Assembly: GCA_033852075.1 (NCBI GenBank)
Contig: JAWSVC010000010.1
Span: forward strand, 62,001 to 126,000
Source: QZLE01 sp033852075
GTDB lineage: Bacteria; Pseudomonadota; Gammaproteobacteria; QZLD01
DNA length: 64,000 nucleotides
Reading direction: 5' to 3'
The position numbers and the translations under genes were made by a program. Under the pieces are notes generated by a model, which saw only the letters and a list, made by a program, of their open reading frames with translations, did no database searches and had not been told where the DNA came from. Below, piece after piece: positions 1 to 8,953 of this stretch (position 1 is its first letter; the number at the start of each line of letters is the position of its first letter).

Positions 1-2
1 CC

Positions 3-1667
3 CCAATATATCCTACCACTCAGGGGTTAGGGCAGGCACAGTTGCAAAAGCTGGTGCAGCAAGCATTTAGTGTTTCCAAACGAAATCAGGATATGTTGCA
101 AGATCTATTGCCAGAACAGATTATGTGTAGGAAGGGTTATCCTGAATTGGCTCAGGCAATAGCATTTATACATGCGCCACCGCCAGATGCTTCTGTCGAG
201 CTTTTAGAAGAGCGTGAACACATCACGTTTAAACGGATGGCATATGAAGAGTTATTAGCACATAACATTGCTATGCGTGAATATCGGACGCGTATGCTGA
301 AAAAGGACGATTCTTTTGTAATTCCATTCAACCCTAAAATAAAATCCGGATTTCTGCAAAATCTTGGTTTTAATCTTACTGCCGCGCAAAGTCGGGTATT
401 GCAGGAAATATATTCCGATCTCGCTACTCCAACACCAATGCTTAGGCTGGTACAAGGAGATGTTGGTTCTGGTAAGACTGTAGTGGCGGCTCTATCGGCA
501 TTGCAGTGTGTTGCCAGTGGATATCAAGTGGCAATAATGGCTCCAACTGAGCTATTGGCAGAACAGCATCTGAAAAATTTTTGCAACTGGGTTGAACCCC
601 TGGGGATACAGGTGGCATGGTTATCAGGGAAGGTGAAAGGAAAGACGCGAGAGAAAACCCTTGATTCAATCCAAACAGGTTTCTCTAAGGTGATTATTGG
701 TACCCATGCAGTATTTCAGGAAGATGTTAAATATCAAAAACTGGCATTGACTATTATCGACGAGCAGCATCGTTTTGGGGTGCATCAGCGTTTGGCCCTG
801 AAAGAGAAGGGCATGGAAGACAAGGCCGGTGCTCAGGACAGTAGAAAGCCGCACCAGCTGATTATGACGGCTACGCCAATTCCGCGTACTCTGGCAATGG
901 TTGCCTATGCTGATTTAGACACCTCCATTATTGACGAACTACCTCCGGGTAGAAAACCAATCAAAACAGTAGTGATTCCTGAACAACGTCGGGCAGAAGT
1001 AATTGAAAGAGTTAGGGATGCATGCCAAAAAGGTAGTCAGGTTTACTGGGTATGCCCATTGATTGATGAATCGGAAAAGATTGAGTGTGAGGCAGCAGCA
1101 GAAACACAAAATGCCTTAGCGCAGCAACTTTCAAATCTGAATGTTGGTCTGGTGCATGGGCGTATGAAGGCGCAGGAAAAAGAAGAGGCTATGCAGCAAT
1201 TTAAACGAGGTGAGATTGATCTTTTGGTTGCAACTACGGTTATTGAGGTTGGAGTTGATGTTGCTAATGCTAGCCTGATGATTATTGAAAACTCCGAAAG
1301 ATTGGGGTTGTCGCAGCTGCATCAATTGCGCGGTAGAGTGGGGCGTGGTAGTAAAGATAGTAGCTGCGTATTGCTATACAAGGGGCCATTGTCGCAGATG
1401 GCTAAGTCAAGGCTGCAGACGATTCGTGAGTCTAATGATGGTTTTTATATTGCGCAAAAAGATCTGGAGTTAAGAGGGCCGGGAGAGGTTTTGGGAACCA
1501 GACAGACCGGAGCAATTGGTTTTAAGGTTGCAGATCTGGCTCGTGATGAAGAATTGTTGGATGAAATGCAGCAGGTAGGTGATGAAATTTTGGCAAATTA
1601 TCCAGAGTTAGTAGAGCCGTTGAAGCAGCGTTGGATTGGTGATTCTTCGCGCTATGGAGAGGTGTGA
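3..1667 (+). CDS. recG: ATP-dependent DNA helicase RecG, C-terminal part
   Basis: This is the C-terminal ~554 residues of RecG, which remodels stalled replication forks and Holliday junctions. The reading frame is open from base 3, so the gene begins left of the window; full-length RecG is close to 690 residues, so about 140 N-terminal residues are missing. Visible helicase motifs in order are Walker A GDVGSGKT (near base 456), the DEQH box DEQHRFG (near 760), TATPIPRT (near 870) and the motif VI segment QLRGRVGRG (near 1323). The linker before the helicase core carries the RecG-type IYPTTQGL segment at the very start. No damage is visible. It ends 200 bases before an unrelated minus-strand module. 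Confidence 0.97.
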   Translation, partial: PIYPTTQGLGQAQLQKLVQQAFSVSKRNQDMLQDLLPEQIMCRKGYPELAQAIAFIHAPPPDASVELLEEREHITFKRMAYEELLAHNIAMREYRTRMLKKDDSFVIPFNPKIKSGFLQNLGFNLTAAQSRVLQEIYSDLATPTPMLRLVQGDVGSGKTVVAALSALQCVASGYQVAIMAPTELLAEQHLKNFCNWVEPLGIQVAWLSGKVKGKTREKTLDSIQTGFSKVIIGTHAVFQEDVKYQKLALTIIDEQHRFGVHQRLALKEKGMEDKAGAQDSRKPHQLIMTATPIPRTLAMVAYADLDTSIIDELPPGRKPIKTVVIPEQRRAEVIERVRDACQKGSQVYWVCPLIDESEKIECEAAAETQNALAQQLSNLNVGLVHGRMKAQEKEEAMQQFKRGEIDLLVATTVIEVGVDVANASLMIIENSERLGLSQLHQLRGRVGRGSKDSSCVLLYKGPLSQMAKSRLQTIRESNDGFYIAQKDLELRGPGEVLGTRQTGAIGFKVADLARDEELLDEMQQVGDEILANYPELVEPLKQRWIGDSSRYGEV

Positions 1668-1694
1668 ATCCCTGGATATGAAAATTATTTTTGC

Positions 1695-1718
1695 AATTTT
1701 CCACACGCGTGGAAAATT
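1695..1718. repeat. Inverted repeat after recG, possible bidirectional terminator
   Basis: Ten-base arms AATTTTCCAC and GTGGAAAATT are separated by ACGC, 28 bases after the recG stop. The U-rich ends of the stem could serve convergent termination, but there is no classical T-run. The rest of 1668-1864 shows only short A/T-rich palindromes such as GGCATTT/AAATGCC near 1791-1823. Confidence 0.4.
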
Positions 1719-1864
1719 TCAAGTGTTTGTAAAGTAAGTGAATTAAATTTTAAAATGTGGAAAAATATAGTTTATCAGTTCGGTAGGATAGGCATTTTTC
1801 TCCCAAAAATACAAATAAATGCCATCCCTGCGAAGGCCATTTTGGATTGGCGTTACGGAGAGGT

Positions 1865-2179
1865 TTAAAACGGTCTTTCAGGCATTCCTCTTTCAGTCCA
1901 TACTTCATATGGTAAAAGGATATTTGCAGAATAAAAATAATAAATTGTACCTGCTGAAAAAAGGGAATAGATAAAAATTAAAAGCTGAATTTTTTTCTTA
2001 GTAGAGTAAAAGATAAATCCAGATAGAGCGGCTAATACACCAAATAAAAGGCATAATAGTAGTGGGTTCCAGCCGACATGGTTGTCTGTATATTTAACTA
2101 ACCTGAATATGATATATAGCCAACAGATTAAAGTTATAAATAATATTCCATTTGAAACTAGACTGATTAGCTTTTTCAA
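1865..2179 (-). CDS. Small multi-pass membrane protein, partner of the upstream His-Cys protein
   Basis: Function is unknown. The product is about 104 residues with three hydrophobic stretches that look like membrane helices and a short polar tail ending PERPF. I prefer the TTG start at 2179: an AAGGA ribosome site at 2186-2190 lies six bases upstream, and the gene then begins just after the stop of the preceding gene (2193). The longer reading from 2245 would overlap that gene by 53 bases and has no comparable ribosome site. The tight spacing implies one transcript. A small membrane protein directly behind a possible toxin-like protein fits an immunity role, but that is inference from context only. 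Confidence 0.6.
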   Translation of the reverse strand: MKKLISLVSNGILFITLICWLYIIFRLVKYTDNHVGWNPLLLCLLFGVLAALSGFIFYSTKKKIQLLIFIYSLFSAGTIYYFYSANILLPYEVWTERGMPERPF

Positions 2180-2192
2180 TTTCAATCCTTTT

Positions 2193-2858
2193 TTAAAGCT
2201 TAAAAATTTTGGCAGGCATACGAATCCCGTTGCCCAGAGCTCCATTTTTTCCTCTTTTAAATGCCCATAAACAAATGTTAGTATCAGAAGGGTTTTTTTC
2301 AGAATATGAAGCCCAGTTATTGGAAAAATAAGCGTAACCAGCTTGTCCTAGCGTAGGTATTTTTTGTTTAAACGCGAAAGCTTTTGCAGGAGCCCATCCT
2401 CTATCATTAATAAGTCCGGTATTGCAACCAGATAAAATTAGATAGCCGTATTCAGACCAGTTGAGTCTTGCTAAAGAAAGGATTTCTGATTGTTTTACAG
2501 TGCCATCATTTTGCGACCCTTGAATGAATTCAAGGCCATCTTGTTGATTTTCCTGTTTTGAAGCGTGAGAGAAAATATTGCCTGACCATACTTGGCTGTT
2601 TGTAGTTTTTGAAATTGTATCGATTTGCATCCAGGCTAATTTGAAGTCAGATTCAGATTTAACTTCTTTTTCGATAAAAATGTCATGACCATTTACAAAA
2701 TATTCTTGTCTCTTAACAGCTTTTGCCCATGTTTTTGCAGCATGCTTAAATGCATTGTCTTTTGTTTTATAATAAATTGAAAAAAATAAGCGCGAATATT
2801 GAAAGCAGGCTTGAGGTGAGTTACCTCTGGTTTTTACTAATTCCTTGATATAATACAC
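2193..2858 (-). CDS. Hypothetical protein with caspase-like His-Cys signature
   Basis: Function is unknown. The 221-residue product begins at a GTG (2858) with a modest GGGA ribosome site. Two segments are suggestive: IFSHAS with His98, and YLILSGCNTG with Cys145, each after a hydrophobic strand. That spacing and order (His, about 47 residues, Cys after a strand) match the catalytic dyad of clan CD (caspase/CHAT-like) cysteine peptidases, where the SxCxTG type of loop is common. Around them lie W/K-rich helices and a conserved-looking GWAPAKAFA segment. There is no signal peptide. Peptidase activity and any role as a secreted effector are inference; the membrane-protein gene behind it may be its partner. 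Confidence 0.6.
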   Translation of the reverse strand: MYYIKELVKTRGNSPQACFQYSRLFFSIYYKTKDNAFKHAAKTWAKAVKRQEYFVNGHDIFIEKEVKSESDFKLAWMQIDTISKTTNSQVWSGNIFSHASKQENQQDGLEFIQGSQNDGTVKQSEILSLARLNWSEYGYLILSGCNTGLINDRGWAPAKAFAFKQKIPTLGQAGYAYFSNNWASYSEKNPSDTNICLWAFKRGKNGALGNGIRMPAKIFKL

Positions 2859-3042
2859 AATAATATTCCCAGTCGTGTTTTTATTTAAAATCCATCATAC
2901 AATAAATTAATTGCGCGTTAGGAAAATGTCTAGTTATTTTTGATAATTGCTTTTCCGGTTTCCAAGCCCTATCTTGAGAACTTATAATATATTGAGAGTA
3001 CACACTACATTTCCAAACCGGTGCTTGGAAAAGAGAGGGTAA

Positions 3043-3906
3043 GTGAAAAAACTATCACCATACATCCGCTTAATGCGACTTGATAAACCAATAGGAATAC
3101 TGTTGTTGCTTTGGCCCACTCTGTGGGGATTGGTGCTGGCAGCAAACGGTAAACATGACCTGAAAATTATCCTGATATTTATTGCTGGGGTAATAATAAT
3201 GCGTAGTGCAGGTTGTATTATTAATGATATTGCAGATCGTAACTTTGACGATAAGGTGAAACGGACTAAACAACGTCCTCTTGCTACTGGTGAGTTGTCA
3301 CTCAAACAGGCATTTGCCGCATTTTTTTTATTGGTGATTTTGGCTTTTGTTTTGGTGTTACAGCTAAACGTTACAACTGTACTAATGTCGATAATAGCAA
3401 TTTTATTAGCTGTTAGTTATCCATTTGCAAAACGGTTTACCAACTTGCCACAAGCGCATTTAGGGATGGCGTTTGCATGGGCGATTCCAATGGCATATAC
3501 CGCATACGGAGTAACTCCAAATCTAGTTTGTTGGCTGCTTTTTAGCGCTGCGGTTATTTGGGCGCTGATATACGATACTATGTACGCCATGGTTGATAGG
3601 GATGATGATCTAAAGATTGGAATTAAATCTACAGCGGTTCTGTTTGGAAGATACGATATTCTAGCTATTACGTTATTGCAGATAATATTCGTAGCTATAT
3701 TATCTGTTGTCGGGATGCTGGAGAGTTTGAACCTGAGTTATTTTATCTCTTTGATAGTTGTTGTGGTGATGTTTATGTATCACCTTAAGATGGTCTGGTT
3801 ACGAGAGCGAGAGCTTTGTTTTAAGGCTTTTTTGCATAATCACTGGGTTGGTGTAATTGTGTTGGTAGGGATTATATTAAGTAAAATTGTTATTATAAAT
3901 CCATGA
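3043..3906 (+). CDS. ubiA: 4-hydroxybenzoate polyprenyltransferase UbiA
   Basis: Integral membrane prenyltransferase that joins the polyprenyl chain to 4-hydroxybenzoate in ubiquinone synthesis. The 287-residue length is normal for the family. Both Mg-diphosphate binding motifs are present: NDIADRNFD at residues 61-69 and DTMYAMVDRDDD at 178-189, separated by hydrophobic helices; the family GFFAWAIPM-type segment appears as AFAWAIPMAY. The start is a GTG at 3043. The stop overlaps the ATG of the next gene by four bases, so the two are translationally coupled. The ubiC lyase gene that often precedes ubiA is absent; the upstream neighbour is the unrelated minus-strand module. Confidence 0.95.
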   Translation: MKKLSPYIRLMRLDKPIGILLLLWPTLWGLVLAANGKHDLKIILIFIAGVIIMRSAGCIINDIADRNFDDKVKRTKQRPLATGELSLKQAFAAFFLLVILAFVLVLQLNVTTVLMSIIAILLAVSYPFAKRFTNLPQAHLGMAFAWAIPMAYTAYGVTPNLVCWLLFSAAVIWALIYDTMYAMVDRDDDLKIGIKSTAVLFGRYDILAITLLQIIFVAILSVVGMLESLNLSYFISLIVVVVMFMYHLKMVWLRERELCFKAFLHNHWVGVIVLVGIILSKIVIINP

Positions 3907-4574
3907 ACAAAAATCAATTAATAAAACCAGACTGGAAAAAGATAGATACGGCCCTGATTGATATGGATGGTACTTTGTTGGATCTGCACTTTGATAGTTA
4001 TTTTTGGTTGGAATATGTGCCGGTTCACTATGCTGAAAACAATAATATTACGGTTGAAGAGGCCAAGCATATTCTGCTGCCAATGATGCGTTCCCATGAA
4101 GGTACTATGAAGTGGTATTGCCTGGATTTTTGGTCGCAAGAGCTGGATCTTGATATTACTGGTTTAAAGCATGACCTAAAGCATAAGATTGCTATCCATG
4201 AAGGTACAGAGGGGTTTCTTAAACGGTTGCGAGAACATGTTGATAACGTTATGTTGGTTACAAATGCTCACTATGATAGCTTGCATCTGAAACTAGAGGT
4301 GACTAGTATTGATATCTATTTCGATGATGTAGTTTCTTCACACCGTTACGGTTATCCCAAGGAAGACCAGAAATTTTGGACAGAATTGCAGAATGATTAT
4401 CAGTTTGAAAATGGTTCTACAGTAATGATTGATGACAGTGCTGCTGTATTAGAAAGTGCTCGCAAATATGGAATTGCCTATCAGATAGCAATTAAGAAAC
4501 CTGATACGCAGATGCCAGAGATGAGAAAGCCAGGGTTTTATGGAGTCACATCTCTGGGGGACATCAGGTTTTAG
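3903..4574 (+). CDS. yrfG: HAD-family GMP/IMP nucleotidase (YrfG-like)
   Basis: Haloacid-dehalogenase phosphatase of 223 residues resembling E. coli YrfG, which dephosphorylates GMP and IMP. Motif I is ALIDMDGTLLDL with nucleophile Asp20 and Asp22, followed by the YrfG-type segment DSYFWLEYVP. Motif II is the VTNAH segment, and the motif III/IV lysine and acidic pair are in GYPKEDQKF and VMIDDSAAV. It is cytoplasmic, with no signal peptide. It starts inside the ubiA stop codon (ATGA overlap). Its 3' end faces gspN with only 13 bases between stops. Substrate specificity is inferred from family resemblance. Confidence 0.85.
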   Translation: MNKNQLIKPDWKKIDTALIDMDGTLLDLHFDSYFWLEYVPVHYAENNNITVEEAKHILLPMMRSHEGTMKWYCLDFWSQELDLDITGLKHDLKHKIAIHEGTEGFLKRLREHVDNVMLVTNAHYDSLHLKLEVTSIDIYFDDVVSSHRYGYPKEDQKFWTELQNDYQFENGSTVMIDDSAAVLESARKYGIAYQIAIKKPDTQMPEMRKPGFYGVTSLGDIRF

Positions 4575-4581
4575 GTGATTT

Positions 4582-4604
4582 TTTTGGCTATTTGCTAGCC
4601 AAAA
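4582..4604. terminator. Hairpin at the convergent yrfG/gspN 3' ends
   Basis: Nine-base arms TTTTGGCTA and TAGCCAAAA with a five-base loop span the gspN stop codon. It is A/T-flanked but lacks a clean T-run on either strand, so it is only a possible bidirectional terminator. Confidence 0.4.
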
Positions 4605-5394
4605 CTCCCTGAATTATTTTATCCGGCTCTTTTATGCTGCCTTTATAGTTAACAACTTTTTGTTGTTTCCCTTGTAACAGCATGCGAGCAAAGCCTGATA
4701 ATTTCTTGTCAGCAGTCTCTCTGGTTCCAAGTATGCCACTAATAAGAAGAGAGCCATCATCGTTTATCTCTGTATTTAGTTTGGCTTCGATTGGCCCATC
4801 TTTTTTAAGATCCTTGATAGTGATAAATACCTTGTCGTCTTCTGTATATGCCTCAAGGTCGAATTCGCCAAGGTCGTAGTTTTTATCGCCGATAACTGCT
4901 GTAGATTTACGCCATTGGGCTTGTGCTACAGCATAGGTTGGGATCATCTCTTCAGAGATTTCAATTTCTTCAATATCAACGGCAAGAGGGCCAACCAGTT
5001 TAAGAGGTTCAGGGATTGGCAGGACATAAGGCACATCGTCAGATTTAATGTTTAGCTTAGTGTCTTCAATAGTGATATCTCCAGAGCCGAAGCTGGAGAT
5101 TCCAACAGTTCCGGTAGCTGAGCTGGATTTTATTTTGAATGAGAAGTCTAGTTTAATGGTGCCGAATAATAATGATAATGCGCTTAGATCCCATTCGAAT
5201 TTTTGTAGCTGCTTATCGCCGATCTGCATGACTCCTGCTTTGCCAGACCAAATAGATCCGGAGACATTGTAGAGTTTGATTGGAGCTTTCTCGTCTAAAA
5301 CCGTATTAGTTACAAATGTTGCAGGGGCTGTTGCAATACTGAATATTGCAAAAAAGATAATTCCCACCATTGTATATTTGCCGATTCTACCCAT
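4588..5394 (-). CDS. gspN: Type II secretion system protein N
   Basis: GspN, the last gene of the T2SS operon, is a bitopic inner-membrane protein with a periplasmic body; it is accessory in many systems. The 268-residue product has one N-terminal membrane segment (YTMVGIIFFAIFSIATAP) followed by a beta-rich soluble domain, including the family-type LYNVSGSIWSGKAG stretch and the ending IIQGVLASK. Its ATG overlaps the gspM stop (TAATG), so it is coupled to gspM. Family assignment relies on this GxxWxG segment and on operon position. Confidence 0.88.
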   Translation of the reverse strand: MGRIGKYTMVGIIFFAIFSIATAPATFVTNTVLDEKAPIKLYNVSGSIWSGKAGVMQIGDKQLQKFEWDLSALSLLFGTIKLDFSFKIKSSSATGTVGISSFGSGDITIEDTKLNIKSDDVPYVLPIPEPLKLVGPLAVDIEEIEISEEMIPTYAVAQAQWRKSTAVIGDKNYDLGEFDLEAYTEDDKVFITIKDLKKDGPIEAKLNTEINDDGSLLISGILGTRETADKKLSGFARMLLQGKQQKVVNYKGSIKEPDKIIQGVLASK

Positions 5395-5876
5395 TACTGA
5401 GCTGCCTCCAATGTGAGCGCGCCACTAACCAATCCATTATTATCTGATTGTTTTATTGATGCTGAAATAGTTGAAACTTTATAGGTGTTCTTTAGATGCC
5501 CCATCCATTGTACGATTCTGTCGAATGGTGCATCATCAAATGAAACCTTAACTGCCCTGGTGCCGGTCTTATCAATTTTTTTAACCGCTTCCTTAAGTTG
5601 ATATTTACTTACCGTTTCACTTACTAAGGTATGAATTTTTTTATCACTTACGCCTTTTGCGGTGTCGCTTGCTTGATATGCCTTGATTTTTGGTACTGCA
5701 TTTTGCATCCAAACATATATGCTCTGCCAGGATTCTATTTTGTTTTCAAGGTCATTAGCTTTACTGTTGATAGCGCCAATTACGGTAAACCAATAAATCA
5801 ATACAACGCATATGATAATGCCAAGGGATATTGTGAATTTGTGGAATACTTCCAGCTCAGACCATTTTTGCATCAT
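5394..5876 (-). CDS. gspM: Type II secretion system protein M
   Basis: GspM is an inner-membrane assembly-platform component that pairs with GspL. The 160-residue protein is typical: a short cytoplasmic N-terminus with KWSELEVFHKF, one membrane helix (LGIIICVVLIYWFTVIGAI), a coiled linker containing ESWQSIYVWMQ, and a C-terminal ferredoxin-like periplasmic domain including FDDAPFDRIVQWMG. It overlaps gspL and gspN by one or a few bases, as expected for stoichiometric partners. Confidence 0.93.
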   Translation of the reverse strand: MMQKWSELEVFHKFTISLGIIICVVLIYWFTVIGAINSKANDLENKIESWQSIYVWMQNAVPKIKAYQASDTAKGVSDKKIHTLVSETVSKYQLKEAVKKIDKTGTRAVKVSFDDAPFDRIVQWMGHLKNTYKVSTISASIKQSDNNGLVSGALTLEAAQ

Positions 5877-7114
5877 TATTCTATCCTCCCCACTTTAATA
5901 GTTACCTTAATACTATTTTTCTCAGGTGTTAGTGAGGTTATCTCCGATTTATATCCGGGAACAAGCGCCAGGGCATTTTCAAGTGCATCTGATTTGGATG
6001 TGTTAGCAACTGATGCACTAATTGTAAGGGTTCCCTTGCGGTAGTTTAGTGATTCTATATCAGCCCGTTGTTTTGCCATGGCTGGTGAAACAGCTGCCAA
6101 TATATCAATAAAATCGTTGCTGCCAGCGGCTCCGCTTTCAAGATCTTCCAGCTTTTTCTGAAGTATCCGTTTAATCTTGCCGGGAGATGGTTTTTTCTTT
6201 GATTCGGAAACCGTTTTGTAGCTCTTTTGAATAGCTCTTGTTACTTCAATACTTTGATTCTCAAGCGATCTAAGATTCAGGTAGCTGGTTACTGTCATGG
6301 CAATAAGCAGTAATGCTACCAGAATAGCAGTTGGTTTCCATGGGGCCCATACTTTGGATAATTCTTGTTGCAGACTGTATTGTCCGGTTAACAGATTAAC
6401 GCTTGGAGCATCGTAGGATTCTTCAGCCATTACGGTTAAGGGACTCATGTCGTCATCTATTTCAACCAACTGAATTTCAATATCAGGAAGCATCTCCATC
6501 TCTTCTAAAGCCAAAGATGATCCGCTGAAATCATATACTCGTAAGGACATTGGAGCGTTTTCACCTGCTTTGGTGATTGCATGTCCTAGAACCTCTACAA
6601 AATTTTCACGGTCTATGGAAAAGCCAAATTCGTAAGAAGTGCGCACTAGAATTTCATCTGCATCAATTAATACACACCATTCTGCTTCATCTATTGGTAG
6701 GCATAGCTGTTCGGGGATGATTTCGTGTGGGCGGATACCGGAATCCATAATGGTGTCGTGCCAAAAGTCCATCATTTCGCGGCCAACAATTGCCACGGGT
6801 ACTTCGCCGTTGCTGTTGCGGTCACCTATGCCAAAATGTACATAATCCAGATCGTCTGCCACAAATTCTTCTACGGCAAAAGGCACCATTTGTGCAATGC
6901 GGTTTTTCTTGGCTGCAGGAACCTTGGCCTTGGTCATACTTACAAAAGAACCAGGCGCAATAATGGTTATATGTCTGCCGCTGCTGATAGCGGAAACTTC
7001 GCTTAATGAACCAAATTCTTCGTTAGCAGTTGCTCTGCCATTTTCATTAAGTGGAACCCAGCTTACATTTCTTGAATGCCCTTTTTGCAGGCGTATTACT
7101 AATCTTTCTCGCAT
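5876..7114 (-). CDS. gspL: Type II secretion system protein L
   Basis: GspL anchors the GspE ATPase to the inner membrane. The 412 residues divide into a cytoplasmic actin-like region (about 1-250, with PGSFVSMTKAKVPA and MVPFAVEEFVADDLD segments), one membrane helix (PTAILVALLLIAMTVTSYL) and a periplasmic ferredoxin-like domain that ends SIKVTIKVGRIE. The start ATG at 7114 follows a 111-base gap after gspK, the largest break inside this operon half. No motif appears to be missing. Confidence 0.93.
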   Translation of the reverse strand: MRERLVIRLQKGHSRNVSWVPLNENGRATANEEFGSLSEVSAISSGRHITIIAPGSFVSMTKAKVPAAKKNRIAQMVPFAVEEFVADDLDYVHFGIGDRNSNGEVPVAIVGREMMDFWHDTIMDSGIRPHEIIPEQLCLPIDEAEWCVLIDADEILVRTSYEFGFSIDRENFVEVLGHAITKAGENAPMSLRVYDFSGSSLALEEMEMLPDIEIQLVEIDDDMSPLTVMAEESYDAPSVNLLTGQYSLQQELSKVWAPWKPTAILVALLLIAMTVTSYLNLRSLENQSIEVTRAIQKSYKTVSESKKKPSPGKIKRILQKKLEDLESGAAGSNDFIDILAAVSPAMAKQRADIESLNYRKGTLTISASVANTSKSDALENALALVPGYKSEITSLTPEKNSIKVTIKVGRIE

Positions 7115-7225
7115 GCCATTTCCGATTTATGCGTATTATTCTTCCAACAGGGTAACTATACGTTTTTTTAACAAATATTTGAATTCAAATCGTTGTTTTA
7201 AGTATAGCCTACTATTAATAAATTA

Positions 7226-8299
7226 TTATATGGAGCCTCTACCTCTGGCATATACAAAGATATGCCCTTTTTTTGTACGTCGGACTTGAGATTTAAGTCG
7301 GGCAATAATTCCCGAAACCTCAGCCTGAATTTCTATTTGAAAATATTCGGTCATAACCTCAAACATTTTTTCCTTTTCAAGTTTTTCCAGTGCAGCTATT
7401 GCGTCTTTGTTTTTTTGTTCGCTGCCTTTGAATATTTCCAGGTCTTTGAATTCTTTTACTATATCGTCGGCTTTTTCTTTTGGGTCAGATTGAAGATCTG
7501 AGGCAATGGTTTCTGCTTCAGATAAAGTTATTCCTTCTACCATTGCGGCTATCAGCTCTTTAGAAGCAATATTAAAGTTTATTGGTGTTCTTTGCGGAAG
7601 GGCAGATATAAACGGTTCTAATGTATTAAAAATAGCAGTTTTATTGGTTTCATCCCATATCCCTTCCAAGAGCAGAATCTCGCTGGTACTGGCAATTATG
7701 TTATTTGGTGTTTTGTATGGAATCGGCATGCCGGCATAGATGTCGTCTTCGGCACCCTGGTCTGATTGATCTGTATCTTCATCAAGCCAGTCAACTATTT
7801 TATCTACGATCTCGGCAGGAATCTCAACTTTATTAGGATTTTCCGGGTCTTCAATCTGATTTATGTTTTCAACTAGACGCTTAAATATTGCTACCTGGTC
7901 TTTATCGATAACTGTTTTTTTTGCTTCTTTATCCCAGGTGAGCATATTGTTGATATTAAAACGCCCCTGAAGGTCAAAGATTTTTCCTGATAATGTGCCA
8001 TCTTCTTCATATGGAGATGATAACCCTTTAGCTCTTTGCTCTGTTTCTTCGAAGTCATCGGTATTTTTTGTTTCCGGTTCTTCAAGATCCTGGGCCAGAA
8101 AGCTTATAGCCCATGATTCTGCTGCGAAGGCAGCCATATTGGCGCTATCAATGCCGACTATATTACCGGTTTGTCTAATATCAAAATATTGGCGCTTGGT
8201 CATGTACGTTGCGGCAACGGTTGCTAGTGCAACAAATAATAAAGCGGTTATCAGAGCTGCGCCATGTTGGTGTGTTCTGTTTATTAGTTGTCGTCCCAT
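7226..8299 (-). CDS. gspK: Type II secretion minor pseudopilin K
   Basis: GspK is thought to cap the pseudopilus tip together with GspI and GspJ. The 357-residue protein has a prepilin leader with cleavage after the Gly of HQHGAALITALL; like other K proteins it lacks the Glu at position +5 that other pseudopilins carry. The large globular domain contains acidic segments near residue 168 (DWLDEDTDQSDQGAEDD) of the kind used for calcium binding and the alpha-domain insertion typical of GspK. The start overlaps the gspJ stop by 16 bases. Confidence 0.93.
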   Translation of the reverse strand: MGRQLINRTHQHGAALITALLFVALATVAATYMTKRQYFDIRQTGNIVGIDSANMAAFAAESWAISFLAQDLEEPETKNTDDFEETEQRAKGLSSPYEEDGTLSGKIFDLQGRFNINNMLTWDKEAKKTVIDKDQVAIFKRLVENINQIEDPENPNKVEIPAEIVDKIVDWLDEDTDQSDQGAEDDIYAGMPIPYKTPNNIIASTSEILLLEGIWDETNKTAIFNTLEPFISALPQRTPINFNIASKELIAAMVEGITLSEAETIASDLQSDPKEKADDIVKEFKDLEIFKGSEQKNKDAIAALEKLEKEKMFEVMTEYFQIEIQAEVSGIIARLKSQVRRTKKGHIFVYARGRGSI

Positions 8300-8949
8300 T
8301 CGGCATCACCTCCCGGAACAATGAATAATCTGGTAATTTCACCGTGATCTAGCAAATTGAACCTTAATTCAATTCCTTTAGGCATTGGTGAAGGTTTTGG
8401 AGCTGAATCGTCATCTTCTGACTCAAGTGTTGATGTTGGCCATTGGTCTTCCCACTTTTCTTCAGAGTTTAGAAAGGAAAACTCAAGGTTATCAACATCG
8501 GTAATTAATACGGTTTCTTGAGCAGTATCATCAATTGCACCATCAACGTAATACCACGACTGGCGTATTAGGTCGGTGTCATCTAAAAGATAAGCTACGC
8601 GCTGTAAAGAGCTGCGGCGTAACTGAAGCGGGTTTTGTACTCCAGTGCGGGTGAAGACAATGTAAGCATCGGATGCAGAACCTTCAACGGCTGGTAGCAT
8701 GTCACCATATTCATCACGTACCTTACGGTTAATAATCTGTTCGATATCACTTTGGATAATATTCATTCCTCGCTGTAATTCGGAAAGGCGCTTGGCGTTT
8801 TCTTCGGCTACGTCTCTGGCCGTCAAAACGGATTTAAGTCCGGTTCCTGCCATCAGGGCTACGGTGGCAAATATGGCAACAGCAATCAGCAGTTCCACTA
8901 GGGTGAAACCATATGATTTTGATTTGCTGCGCTGGTTTATCTGCATCAT
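8284..8949 (-). CDS. gspJ: Type II secretion minor pseudopilin J
   Basis: Minor pseudopilin of 221 residues with a class III leader, SYGFTLVELLIAVAIFATVA, cleaved after Gly and with Glu at +5. The family-type QRGMNIIQSDIEQ segment follows, and the C-terminal half has the GspJ beta-sheet signature LRRSSLQRVAYLLDD. It precedes gspK with overlapping ends and follows gspI by four bases, so all three tip pseudopilins are translated from one message. Confidence 0.94.
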   Translation of the reverse strand: MMQINQRSKSKSYGFTLVELLIAVAIFATVALMAGTGLKSVLTARDVAEENAKRLSELQRGMNIIQSDIEQIINRKVRDEYGDMLPAVEGSASDAYIVFTRTGVQNPLQLRRSSLQRVAYLLDDTDLIRQSWYYVDGAIDDTAQETVLITDVDNLEFSFLNSEEKWEDQWPTSTLESEDDDSAPKPSPMPKGIELRFNLLDHGEITRLFIVPGGDAEWDDN

Positions 8950-8953
8950 GTGT

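Noticed and set aside
1865..2245. Longer start for the small membrane protein at 2245
   Set aside because: Would overlap the preceding gene by 53 bases and lacks a ribosome site, whereas TTG 2179 has AAGGA at six bases.
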